DNA of 64,000 bases, taken from positions 248,001-312,000 of the forward strand of contig JABLWW010000002.1 in assembly GCA_013178295.1 (NCBI GenBank), written 5' to 3'. Below, one piece after another: positions 44,135 to 52,541 of this stretch. Positions within the stretch are counted from its first letter, which is position 1; every line of letters begins with the position of its first letter. The position numbers were made by a program, and so were the translations under genes. The DNA is from Anaerolineae bacterium. GTDB lineage: Bacteria > Chloroflexota > Anaerolineae > Anaerolineales > Anaerolineaceae. The notes beneath the pieces are model-generated. The model worked only from the letters and a program-made list of their open reading frames with translations. It was not told the DNA's origin and made no database searches.

Positions 44135-45628
44135 ATGAAGGTGTATGTTATTCGTTTGCAGGAAGTTGATACGCTGGCTTCGACACAGGAGAAGATTGGC
44201 TGGGCACGTTCCCGGCGGATTTTGCTGGTGTATCCCGAGAGTAAACGGATACTTGCAAGCTGGCTCGACCTGAAACTGCTTAAGAGAAGTGCTGCGGCAC
44301 AGGGTGGGCAACTTGGCATTGTAACGCGAGATGGTATGGTTGCGCAACATGCCTGTGATCTGGGAATACCAGTGTTTTCTTCTGTACGGCAGGCTGAAAG
44401 ACAAGCCTGGGGTGGCAGGGATCGGCAGCTTGCCTTTCCTGAGCCGACGCGGCGGAGAATGCGCTTGCTCCGCTATTTAAAACGGCGCGCTGGTCATGCG
44501 CGGACAGGTAAATTGATGCCTTTGCCTCTGCGTTGGGGGTTCTTCGCTCTAGGCGTGTTTGCTGTGCTTGCAATCGCGTTCCTCTTGATCCCGCGCGCTA
44601 AGATTGGTGTTTCTACCTCTCCGCTTGATCAAAGCCTGGCAATACCGGTGTGGGCAGACCGCAAGGTGAGTCAGGCAAATGTTAACGGCAGGTTTCCGGC
44701 TTATGAACTTTCAGTCATTGTCGAGGAAGAAAGCCAGGTGGCTGCTGGGGGTAAAATGCTATTGCCTTTGGAGAAAGCAAAGGGACAGGTTGAATTCACC
44801 AGTCTTAGCGAAAAACCTGTTTCATTACCCGCTGGTAGTGTTGTGATGACGCTATCGTTGCCGCCTGTGCGGTTTATTACTCTTAGCAAGGCGGAGTTAA
44901 AAAACAGAAATGATAGCGTTTCTGTTGAGGTGGAGGCGTTATTGCCGGGGGTTTTTGGAAATGTAGAGGCTGGAAGCATCCAGGCATTGGAGGGAGACGC
45001 AGGTTTTATGGTTGCGGTGAACAATGAGTCTCCCACATCAGGGGGCAGCGAAAAAGAGGTGGCAACGCCTACTGATGCAAATTATCAGACGCTAAAACAA
45101 TATCTGCTGCAACGCTTGCGCGCGCAGGCGATTGCTGAAATGGAGTCCACGCTGCGCAATGGGGAAGTGCTGATTGAGCAGACTTTGAAGATGGGCAAGG
45201 TGCTTCATGAGGAACGCCACCCAGCCGAGGGGGAACCTGGGGACGTGCTGCGCCTGAAGATGAAGGCGGAGTTCACGGCTCTTTACTATAGGCGTAGTGA
45301 CATGGAAACAGTTGCCCGGATGGCACTGGATGCGAGTCTTCCCTCAGGATATTCGGTTATTTCTGACCCGGTGGTTATCATTGCGCCGGAGGGTGCTGAA
45401 CTAGAAGGCGAAGTTGTGCGCTGGCAGATTTACACTGTTCGTAAAATCCAGAAAATGGACGTGCTGAGGGAAGTTCCGCTGCTGGTGGCTGGTCGGACAT
45501 CAAAAGAAGCGCAACAAATTTTAAGCGAAGCGTTTGCCATTGACCAGGTGGCTTCTATAGAAATTTTTCCTGATTGGTTTGGGCGTTTGCCTTACTTTCC
45601 CTTTCAAATTATGGTGAGTTACCAATGA
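44135..45628 (+). CDS. membrane-anchored baseplate-J-like protein
   Basis: A 497-residue protein. The N-terminal 120 residues are basic and cytoplasmic-like. One membrane segment follows at about residues 133-151 (GFFALGVFAVLAIAFLL). A large outer part contains GKMLLPLEKAKGQVEF, LPAGSVVMTL and LLPGVFGNVEAGSI, a pattern like the baseplate-J domain of phage tails and contractile systems. In Chloroflexota such proteins are, from memory, often next to ruvX. No other tail gene is present here, so this is not a phage. The stop overlaps the ruvX start (ATGA). A TATAAT 8 nt ahead suggests a leaderless mRNA. Confidence 0.6.
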   Translation: MKVYVIRLQEVDTLASTQEKIGWARSRRILLVYPESKRILASWLDLKLLKRSAAAQGGQLGIVTRDGMVAQHACDLGIPVFSSVRQAERQAWGGRDRQLAFPEPTRRRMRLLRYLKRRAGHARTGKLMPLPLRWGFFALGVFAVLAIAFLLIPRAKIGVSTSPLDQSLAIPVWADRKVSQANVNGRFPAYELSVIVEEESQVAAGGKMLLPLEKAKGQVEFTSLSEKPVSLPAGSVVMTLSLPPVRFITLSKAELKNRNDSVSVEVEALLPGVFGNVEAGSIQALEGDAGFMVAVNNESPTSGGSEKEVATPTDANYQTLKQYLLQRLRAQAIAEMESTLRNGEVLIEQTLKMGKVLHEERHPAEGEPGDVLRLKMKAEFTALYYRRSDMETVARMALDASLPSGYSVISDPVVIIAPEGAELEGEVVRWQIYTVRKIQKMDVLREVPLLVAGRTSKEAQQILSEAFAIDQVASIEIFPDWFGRLPYFPFQIMVSYQ

Positions 45629-46044
45629 GCGGGCGAATTTTGGCAGTTGACCCTGGTGAAAAACGCATTGGCGTTGCCATTAGCGATTTAACTGGCACAA
45701 TTGCTAATCCGCTGTGTGTCATCGTGCATGTCGCGCGTCAGGTTGATGCAGCGAGGGTGGTGGAACTGGCAGAGGAGCATGGAGCGGAGAAAATTGTTGT
45801 TGGTCAACCGCTTGGCGAGGATGGTGTCATTGGGCCGCAGGGCAGACGATCGGAGCGGTTTGCTGAGGCGATTCGTTCGCAAACCAGTATACCTGTTCTC
45901 TTGTGGGATGAAAGCTTGAGCACATTGCAGGCGCAGGAGGCGCGGCGGATGATGGGCGTTTCCTTGCGCCGACGCTCCGGGCATCTGGATGATCTGGCAG
46001 CTGCTGTCATCTTGCAGTCGTATTTGGATGCCTGCGAGAGGTAA
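45625..46044 (+). CDS. ruvX: Holliday-junction resolvase-like RuvX/YqgF
   Basis: ATG 45625 overlaps the previous stop (ATGA) and gives 139 residues, the normal size. AVDPGEKRIGVA has the catalytic Asp and the RNase H-fold first strand. EKIVVGQPLGEDG and the terminal HLDDLAAAVILQSYL complete the YqgF pattern. The family acts in 16S rRNA 5' maturation and has been proposed as a Holliday-junction nuclease. The longer frame to 45574 is rejected because of the overlap and typical start. mltG follows after 1 bp. Confidence 0.92.
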   Translation: MSGRILAVDPGEKRIGVAISDLTGTIANPLCVIVHVARQVDAARVVELAEEHGAEKIVVGQPLGEDGVIGPQGRRSERFAEAIRSQTSIPVLLWDESLSTLQAQEARRMMGVSLRRRSGHLDDLAAAVILQSYLDACER

Positions 46045-46045
46045 A

Positions 46046-47185
46046 ATGCAATATCATTCTTATGGGTTGAGACGGTTACTGGTTTTGCTTGTGCTGTTGA
46101 TCTGTTGTGGTACGCTGGGGGGCGTTGCATGGAATATTTACAATTTGCCCCGCAGGGCAACCGAGGTGTTTGGCAGCGCCTCACCAGCGTTGGGGCAACT
46201 GGATGTCTATCGGTACGCTGCAAAATTATTTCTCAACAAAGATCGGCTGCTTATGGCTGCCAATCCCCAGGGAGATAAGATATCCTTTGAAGTTCAACTG
46301 GGCGAATCGATTGCCTCACTGTCTTACCGGTTGGAGCAAGCAGGGGTAATCAACGATGGGGATGCCTTTCGTGACTATTTAATTTATTCCGGGTTAGATT
46401 ACAGGGTTCAGGCAGGTCGGTATGAGCTTGATCCCTCGATGAATTCGCTTGAAATTGCACAGCGTTTGCTTGACTCCACTCCCAGTGAGGTGGAATTCAA
46501 TATTTTACCAGGTTGGCGGGCGGAGGAAATTGCGGCCAGTCTGCCCACTTCGGGGCTGGGCTTTTCGCCGCAGAGCTTTGTGGCAATGGTTTATTCTCCA
46601 CAAGGGTTGCCGCTTCCAGAGGAACTATTGGATGCACCATCTTTGGAAGGTTTTCTGTTTCCCGCAGTTTATCGTCTGCCAAGGGACATTTCTCTTGAGC
46701 AGTTCCTGGCTGTGTTGACTGGCGAATTTGTTAAAGAGGTTACACCTGATATGCGCGAGCGATATGCGCGGCATGGGTTGAGTCTGCAAGAAGCGGTTAC
46801 GCTGGCTTCGATTGTGCAACGCGAAGCAGTGATTGCAGAGGAGCAGCCGCTCATTGCATCGGTTTTTCTGAATCGGCTGGCGGTTGGGATGAGACTGGAA
46901 AGCGACCCAACAGTACAATATGCCTTGGGGTATAACCTGACGCAGAAAACCTGGTGGACAAACCCATTAGCATTATCGGATTTACAGGTGGATTCGCCTT
47001 ATAACACATATCGTTATCCCGGTTTGCCCCCAGGCGCGATTTGTAACCCTGGCTATAGCGCGTTGTACGCAGTTGCGTACCCGGCAAGTACGACGTATTA
47101 TTATTTCAGATCGCGGTGCGATCATTCGGGTTATCATGAATTTGCGGAAACCTATGAAGAACATTTGTCGAATGCATGTCCGTGA
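46046..47185 (+). CDS. mltG: endolytic murein transglycosylase MltG
   Basis: ATG 46046 gives 379 residues, right after the ruvX stop. There is one N-terminal membrane segment (about residues 10-30). A LysM-like/YceG core follows (GESIASLSYRLEQAGVI), then the catalytic region SIVQREAV with the conserved Glu, NRLAVGMRLESDPTVQYALG, and NTYRYPGLPPGAICNPG at the end. MltG cleaves nascent glycan strands and ends their growth. The ruvX-mltG pairing is common. The glucokinase-like gene follows 45 bp later with its own promoter. Confidence 0.93.
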   Translation: MQYHSYGLRRLLVLLVLLICCGTLGGVAWNIYNLPRRATEVFGSASPALGQLDVYRYAAKLFLNKDRLLMAANPQGDKISFEVQLGESIASLSYRLEQAGVINDGDAFRDYLIYSGLDYRVQAGRYELDPSMNSLEIAQRLLDSTPSEVEFNILPGWRAEEIAASLPTSGLGFSPQSFVAMVYSPQGLPLPEELLDAPSLEGFLFPAVYRLPRDISLEQFLAVLTGEFVKEVTPDMRERYARHGLSLQEAVTLASIVQREAVIAEEQPLIASVFLNRLAVGMRLESDPTVQYALGYNLTQKTWWTNPLALSDLQVDSPYNTYRYPGLPPGAICNPGYSALYAVAYPASTTYYYFRSRCDHSGYHEFAETYEEHLSNACP

Positions 47186-47192
47186 TAGCTGG

Positions 47193-47198
47193 TATAAT
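47193..47198 (+). promoter_or_regulatory. TATAAT -10 element before the glucokinase gene
   Basis: TATAAT at 47193-47198 lies 32 nt before ATG 47231, which has a TGGAGG ribosome-binding site. No strong -35 hexamer is visible; the region overlaps the mltG 3' end. Confidence 0.45.
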
Positions 47199-47230
47199 AG
47201 CGGCTAATTTTGATTTTCTGGAGGCGCAAA

Positions 47231-47971
47231 ATGCACGTTCTTGGTATTGATGTAGGCGGCTCAGGTATTAAGGGGGCGGTGGTTGATATCGCTACCGGCA
47301 CATTGGTTACGGAGAAATTACGTTTGCCGACACCTGATGGGGCAAGACCAGATGATATAGCAATGGTGGTCAAGGAGATCGTTGGACAATTAAATTGGAG
47401 CGGAAAGATTGGAATTGGCTTTCCTTCGCTAATCATTAATGGTGTGGCATTGATAGCAGCCAATATTGACTCTTCATGGGTAGGCTTGAATGTGGTGGAG
47501 CTTTTTTCGAATGCTACGGGCTGCCCGGTGGTTGTCGTTAACGACGCTGACGCAGCTGGTATTGCTGAGATGACGTATGGCACAGGAAAAGCATATCAGA
47601 AGGGGGTTGTTCTCTTCCTGACGCTGGGGACGGGAATAGGCTCGGCGTTTTTTGTGAATGGGCATTTGTTCCCTAATACGGAGCTGGGGCATCTGGAGGT
47701 GAGGGGCAAAGATGCCGAAAAGCGTGCCTCGGCGGCGGTGCGCACCGAGAAAAATCTTGGCTGGAAGGAATGGGCAGAACGTCTGCAAGAGGTGCTGGCG
47801 AAGATGGAGATGCTGTTCTCCCCGGACGTGATTATCCTTGGGGGCGGTGTCAGCAAAAACAGCGATAAATTTTTGCCCTATCTGAATCTGAGGGCGAAGG
47901 TTATCCCGGCGCAGCTTCGTAATGATGCTGGTATTATTGGCGCAGCGCTGTTTGCCAGCCGTCAGGGGTGA
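47231..47971 (+). CDS. ppgK: ROK-type polyphosphate glucokinase
   Basis: ATG 47231 with TGGAGG upstream gives 246 residues; the frame from 47210 includes that ribosome-binding site. The N-terminal [15 protein letters not shown] binds phosphate. [13 protein letters not shown] has the catalytic Asp. [20 protein letters not shown] and KRASAAVR are polyphosphate-glucokinase features, and [11 protein letters not shown] closes the domain. It phosphorylates glucose with polyphosphate or ATP. The full zinc-binding ROK cluster is absent, as is usual for PPGK. The end lies 12 bp from the convergent lyase gene. Confidence 0.85.
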   Translation: MHVLGIDVGGSGIKGAVVDIATGTLVTEKLRLPTPDGARPDDIAMVVKEIVGQLNWSGKIGIGFPSLIINGVALIAANIDSSWVGLNVVELFSNATGCPVVVVNDADAAGIAEMTYGTGKAYQKGVVLFLTLGTGIGSAFFVNGHLFPNTELGHLEVRGKDAEKRASAAVRTEKNLGWKEWAERLQEVLAKMEMLFSPDVIILGGGVSKNSDKFLPYLNLRAKVIPAQLRNDAGIIGAALFASRQG

Positions 47972-47983
47972 ATCCGTTCGGTA

Positions 47984-49426
47984 TCAGGTGATCATGCCGC
48001 CTTCTGTTAGTCTGCTAAGGTTTGCAAACGCCTTTTCGATCTCCTCAGGTTGAATAATAGCCCCCGTTTCGCGGTGCTGTAGCTGCCCCAGGCGAGCGTG
48101 TTCTAGAGCCACCTCACGAACAGGGCGGTTGGATTGCATGGCTTCTTGAACAAGAGCAGCACCTGCGCTATAGCCAATAAGGGGGTTAAGGGCGGTGATG
48201 ATAATAGGGTTCTGTTGCAACCACATGCTTGCTTTTTGTGGGTTGGCTTCGATGCCGCGCACACAGTTTTCGGTGAATGCCTGGATGGCGTTTGTCATGA
48301 TGTGCATCATTTCAAACAGCGATTGGGCAATGATAGGCATCATGACGTTTAGTTCCAGCTGCCCCGCCTGCGTGGCAAGTGAGACGGTTGTATCGCATCC
48401 AATGATATGATACATTGCCATATTGAGCATTTCAGCCATCACCGGGTTGACCTTGCCCGGCATGATGCTGGAACCTGGTTGTACCGGGGGCAGTCTGATT
48501 TCATCGATGCCCGTGGCTGGTCCACTGGAAAGCAAGCGCAGGTCATTGGCAACACGCCCTAATGTTACCGCCAGGGTGCGCAGCGCAGCAGAAAAGTCGA
48601 GCATGTCCGCCATGGACTGCATACTTTCAAAGAGATTATCCGATGTGTGCAGCTCAAGATGGGTAATTTCGTTTAGCTTTTTTACCATGTGAGCATGATA
48701 TGAAGGCGGGGCATTAAGACCGCTGCCAGCTGCTGTCCCTCCAATCCCTAGCCGACGAAGGGTATCTGCTGAACGAGAGATTCGTAAACGATCACGTCTG
48801 ATTGCGACAGCATACGCGCCAAATTCCTGACCAAGACGTATGGGAACGGCGTCTTGTAAATGGGTACGCCCGGATTTGATGATATCGTCAAAAGCATCTG
48901 CTTTTTGTTCCAGTGCTTCAGCCAGGTTATCGATGGTGTTTAATAGTGGCTTGAGTTGCCGCAGACAGCCCAGCCGAATGGCAGTGGGGATAACATCGTT
49001 GGTGGACTGACTCATATTTACATGGTCGTTTGGGTGAACGAGATATTCCCCAAGCTGCCCGCCAAGCAGGATGGTGGCGCGGTTGGCGATGACCTCGTTG
49101 GCGTTCATGTTGTGGCTTGTACCAGCACCTGCCTGAAAGGGGTCAACCACAAACTGGTCATCCCACATTCCGGACATAACTTCTTCTGCTGCTGTGCAGA
49201 TGGCGTGAGAGAGGCGCTCATTCAGTAGCCCTGCCTGACAGTTAACCTCTGCGGCAGCGCGCTTGATGGCAGCAATAGACCAGATAAAAGCTTTGTAAGG
49301 CTTACGCCCCGAAATGGGAAAGTTGAGAACAGCTCTCTGTGTTTGGCAGCCGTACAGGGCATTGGCAGGCACCTGCACGGTACCCAGAGAGTCCTTTTCG
49401 GTGCGGTAGGGTGTTTCGTTGCTCAA
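47984..49426 (-). CDS. aspartase/fumarase-superfamily lyase, probably aspartate ammonia-lyase
   Basis: A 480-residue enzyme. The signature GSSIMPGKVNPV is present, as are GAGTSHNMNANEVIANRA and HPNDHVNMSQSTNDVIPTA. Fumarase-like features (QTQRAVLNFP, GKVNP) mix with aspartase-like ones (GAGTS-NMN-NEV and KVNPV rather than KVNPTQ). The reaction is either aspartate to fumarate plus ammonia, or fumarate-malate hydration. Aspartase is favoured. It is co-directional with the ferredoxin gene (6 bp gap), an unusual pairing that may hint at a redox-linked role, or simply co-transcription. Confidence 0.8.
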   Translation of the reverse strand: MSNETPYRTEKDSLGTVQVPANALYGCQTQRAVLNFPISGRKPYKAFIWSIAAIKRAAAEVNCQAGLLNERLSHAICTAAEEVMSGMWDDQFVVDPFQAGAGTSHNMNANEVIANRATILLGGQLGEYLVHPNDHVNMSQSTNDVIPTAIRLGCLRQLKPLLNTIDNLAEALEQKADAFDDIIKSGRTHLQDAVPIRLGQEFGAYAVAIRRDRLRISRSADTLRRLGIGGTAAGSGLNAPPSYHAHMVKKLNEITHLELHTSDNLFESMQSMADMLDFSAALRTLAVTLGRVANDLRLLSSGPATGIDEIRLPPVQPGSSIMPGKVNPVMAEMLNMAMYHIIGCDTTVSLATQAGQLELNVMMPIIAQSLFEMMHIMTNAIQAFTENCVRGIEANPQKASMWLQQNPIIITALNPLIGYSAGAALVQEAMQSNRPVREVALEHARLGQLQHRETGAIIQPEEIEKAFANLSRLTEGGMIT

Positions 49427-49432
49427 AGAAAT

Positions 49433-49837
49433 TTATTTTCCGTAACCTGGACCGCTGGCAAAGTAGGCTGCGTTGGCTTCTATAGCGGGTGTGAGGTCAA
49501 GAATTTCACCGGCCGCGAGGGTGCGCGTTGATTTCAGCTGAATGGGATTGCCAGCATGATCAACGACTTCAAAGGTTTCGTTGCAGTCTTTGGTGCCCAG
49601 CGGCATGGAGATGCGCTCGCCGCCTTTGGCTGTGTAGCTGGATGGCACGTCCTCTTTGGGGAATATGGCGGAATAAGGGCATTCAAATACACAGGCTCCG
49701 CAGTCAATACATGTTTCGGGGTCAATGTAATACGTGGGGTATTGATCTTGGGGATTACCGGGTACGATGCAGTCTACCGGGCAGACAGTAGCGCAACTGC
49801 CTTCGCGCATACACAGACTGGTGATGACATGTGGCAT
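49433..49837 (-). CDS. seven/eight-iron-type ferredoxin
   Basis: A 134-residue ferredoxin. The first cluster region is CMREGSCATVCPVDC (Cys9, 15, 19, 23). The second is CIDCGACVFECP (about residues 42-53). The C-terminal 80 residues lack further Cys except one and form an extension (KGGERISMPLGTKDCNETFEVVDHAG). It carries low-potential electrons for an anaerobic enzyme. AAGGAG precedes ATG 49837. The lyase gene follows in the same unit. Confidence 0.9.
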   Translation of the reverse strand: MPHVITSLCMREGSCATVCPVDCIVPGNPQDQYPTYYIDPETCIDCGACVFECPYSAIFPKEDVPSSYTAKGGERISMPLGTKDCNETFEVVDHAGNPIQLKSTRTLAAGEILDLTPAIEANAAYFASGPGYGK

Positions 49838-50082
49838 GGGAAAACTCCTTAATCATGCAAATGGGGTTTGGGCGAATATAAGGCTAGTTTACAGCATGTG
49901 TGGTGCGTGTCAAGGGTTTTGTTGGTTATAACTTTTATGGGTAGTAAGAAATTTTACAAAAGACTTGACGAAATCAATTTCCACAATCTATACTAATTCC
50001 AGTTTGTAGTGTTGCAGTGAGACTGGGGATTTTTTGTTAGTCATCAAAGCAGATGGAAATTGACGCCGATAAAGAGGCAAAG
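49838..50082. other. divergent gap between ferredoxin and M23 peptidase genes
   Basis: The ferredoxin ribosome-binding site sits at the left end. On the plus strand the promoter at 49965-49994 is the only other clear signal. A short in-frame ATG at 50053 precedes the preferred peptidase start. Confidence 0.5.
49965..49994 (+). promoter_or_regulatory. sigma-70-type promoter of the M23 peptidase gene
   Basis: TTGACG (49965-49970), an 18-bp spacer and TATACT (49989-49994). The leader to ATG 50083 would be about 80 nt. Confidence 0.7.
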
Positions 50083-52431
50083 ATGAGACATGATCGATGG
50101 CGCGTTGTTGTGATGATTTTTGCAATGGTTGCCTATGCTCTTCAGATGGGCAGCCAGCCTGTGTTTGCCGCGATCAGCGATAATGTAGTATCAGACTATG
50201 AGTTTTTGACAGCTGAAGCAAATTTTTACGGGGTGCAGTTGCAGCAAGTGCTGATCCTGGCTGGCAGCCCGCTGGCTGGATATCAGGAAACAATAGGCGG
50301 ACAGGAGTTTACCGCAGGCGACCTGATTTGGCTGGCAAGCCAGCAGCGTGATTTTGGGTTGAACCCCAAGGTCTTGGTTGCTACCCTGGATATTCAACAG
50401 GGGTTGCAGCCTGTCCCTCAGGGGGAGCTTTCCAGCTTGATGAATGAGATGGCTGAGAAGTTATGGACGTATTCGGTGGAATACCAGGCAGGAGCGAGAA
50501 CAGTGGAGCTCCCGAATCAACAGACGATTGCAATGGATACGGGGGTGAACGCTGCGACTTTTGCCCTGGCAAAATACTTTTCTTCCAAAAGCGATACAGA
50601 GGAGACGCTGAGGACATATTTACAGCAATGGACGCAGACATATATCAGGCTTTTTCAGCGTGATCCGCGATCAGGAGTTGGTATGGAAAAGGGGATTACG
50701 CCAGTTGCCCCGTTTTTGCGCCTGCCTTTTAATCAGCCTGCAGGCGGTTTGATCAAAGTCAATGCTTTTTTTGACCACCATTTGCCGCGCACTCTGGATG
50801 ATTACCTGATGCGTTTTGATGGGAAGGGATATACCTCCTCAAGTTTTAGCAATTGCAGTTTATGGGTTAACTGTTATGGGGGGCATAACGCCATTGACTA
50901 TGGGCTGTCATCGGGCACGCCTGTTTATGCGGCTGCTGCCGGGACGGTCGTTTATCGCTATCTGAATAAGGACGCAAGTCAGGGAGCGGTGGACAGCGGG
51001 TTGATCATTGATCATGGTAATGGATATCGCACGTTGTACTGGCATCAGGATGTGATTTACGTCAAACAGGGTGATGTGGTTAGCAAGGGGCAGTTGATTG
51101 GATTGAGCGGCAATGTGGGCAAGTCCAGCGGCCCGCATTTACATTTTGGCTTGCGCTTGACCAATGGCTCAAAGGACATTGACCCCTATGGCTGGTGGGC
51201 GAGTACAGCAGACCCATGGGATGGCAGTTTTTGGGCGTGGGAAGGTGATCTGGTGGCAGATGTGGGGGAGGCGCAAACACAGTTGTTTTATGGCACTTAC
51301 TGGACGCGTGAGATAAAAGGATACCAAGGGGATGCATGGTGGACATACGGGATGACGGATGCTGCAAAGATCGCTAACTGGGGGATATGGGGGACATACA
51401 TTCCTGTTGCCGGGCAATACCATGTATATGCCTATTGGCCAACGGATGCCAATGCCACGACAGGGGCTACCTACCGCATTTTTCATGCTGGCGGTGTCTC
51501 ATCGGTAACGGTGAATCAGAGTGTCAACGGCGATCGCTTTAACTTGCTGGGGACGTATTACTTTAACCAGGGTCGGGCAGCTGTTGTCATGGATGATTTG
51601 ACGCTGGATGCAAAAAAACGCCAGTATTTTGACGCGGTCAAGTGGGAACCTGCTGCAACATCGTCTCCTGTGGAAGCAGGGCTTAGGGAAACGCTGGATG
51701 ATAATCATTCGTTGATTGCGTATAGTGGGTATTGGAGCTATGAAAATTATGGCAGTGCCAATCCGTATGGTTTGTATTCAGGGACGGCGCATGTTTCAAC
51801 GGCGGTGGGGAGTGCTGCAACGTTCAAGTTTCGCGGGAACAGCTTTTCCTTGATCTATTACGCGCATCCCACGTGCGGGCAGCTGAAGGTAGAGATTGAC
51901 GGTGTGCAGCGGGGCGTTATCAGCCAGTATGCCCCCGCCCGCCAGGTGCAGCAACGCTGGGATAGCGGGCTTTTGACCAATGGCGATCATGTGGTCAAGA
52001 TGACTCACTTGAGCGGTCAATATGTTACGATAGACGCTGTGGAGATTACGCGCGAAATTATCCCTTCTGTCGCGGGACCTGGGGTATATGATAATACAGA
52101 CTCTCGTCTTGTGTTTACCGGGAAATGGGTTGCGGGCACATCGCCGGATACCTATAATCGCACGTATCACTATTCTAGTTCGCCTGGCAGCACAGTGAGT
52201 TTGACTTTTACCGGAACGCGAGTAGCTATCATTTTCTCCAAAAAACCAGATTATGGGAATGTGATGGTGGATATTGATTATGTGTATGTCCCAAGCCCCA
52301 AAATGAGCGCGCCACAGCCAGTCTACCAGCAGAGATGGGACAGCCCGCCGCTGCCAACCGGTAACCACACAGTTACGATGGCGCACATTTCAGGAGGCGC
52401 GGTTGAAATTGACGCCATTGTAGTTCAGTGA
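50083..52431 (+). CDS. secreted M23 metallopeptidase with C-terminal beta-domain repeats
   Basis: ATG 50083 (782 residues) directly begins a basic, hydrophobic signal peptide ending near PVFAA; ATG 50053 would add ten residues before it. A helical N-terminal region (to about residue 250) is followed by an M23 domain. It has GGHNAIDYG (His and Asp metal ligands), YWHQ and HLHFG, so the site is intact. A golvesin-like beta domain comes next (YGTYWTREIKGYQGDAWWTYGM ...). Two tandem repeats follow, at about residues 543-655 and 675-782, each with QQRWDS and a MTH/MAH-SG-IDA end. It likely cuts cell-wall peptides outside the cell and binds glycans. Confidence 0.85.
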   Translation: MRHDRWRVVVMIFAMVAYALQMGSQPVFAAISDNVVSDYEFLTAEANFYGVQLQQVLILAGSPLAGYQETIGGQEFTAGDLIWLASQQRDFGLNPKVLVATLDIQQGLQPVPQGELSSLMNEMAEKLWTYSVEYQAGARTVELPNQQTIAMDTGVNAATFALAKYFSSKSDTEETLRTYLQQWTQTYIRLFQRDPRSGVGMEKGITPVAPFLRLPFNQPAGGLIKVNAFFDHHLPRTLDDYLMRFDGKGYTSSSFSNCSLWVNCYGGHNAIDYGLSSGTPVYAAAAGTVVYRYLNKDASQGAVDSGLIIDHGNGYRTLYWHQDVIYVKQGDVVSKGQLIGLSGNVGKSSGPHLHFGLRLTNGSKDIDPYGWWASTADPWDGSFWAWEGDLVADVGEAQTQLFYGTYWTREIKGYQGDAWWTYGMTDAAKIANWGIWGTYIPVAGQYHVYAYWPTDANATTGATYRIFHAGGVSSVTVNQSVNGDRFNLLGTYYFNQGRAAVVMDDLTLDAKKRQYFDAVKWEPAATSSPVEAGLRETLDDNHSLIAYSGYWSYENYGSANPYGLYSGTAHVSTAVGSAATFKFRGNSFSLIYYAHPTCGQLKVEIDGVQRGVISQYAPARQVQQRWDSGLLTNGDHVVKMTHLSGQYVTIDAVEITREIIPSVAGPGVYDNTDSRLVFTGKWVAGTSPDTYNRTYHYSSSPGSTVSLTFTGTRVAIIFSKKPDYGNVMVDIDYVYVPSPKMSAPQPVYQQRWDSPPLPTGNHTVTMAHISGGAVEIDAIVVQ

Positions 52432-52441
52432 AAAATGCGGC

Positions 52442-52470
52442 TTGACTTGCAGACCTGCTTCTTCTATAAT
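52442..52470 (+). promoter_or_regulatory. near-consensus promoter of the nucleoside operon
   Basis: TTGACT (52442-52447), a 17-bp spacer and a perfect TATAAT (52465-52470) precede ATG 52542 with a leader of about 65 nt. No obvious operator repeat was found beside it. Confidence 0.8.
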
Positions 52471-52541
52471 CCTTCCATAAGCACACAGCATGACAACATC
52501 GAACCAGACCTTTTTCCTGTTTTTCAAAACAATTGATCCAG

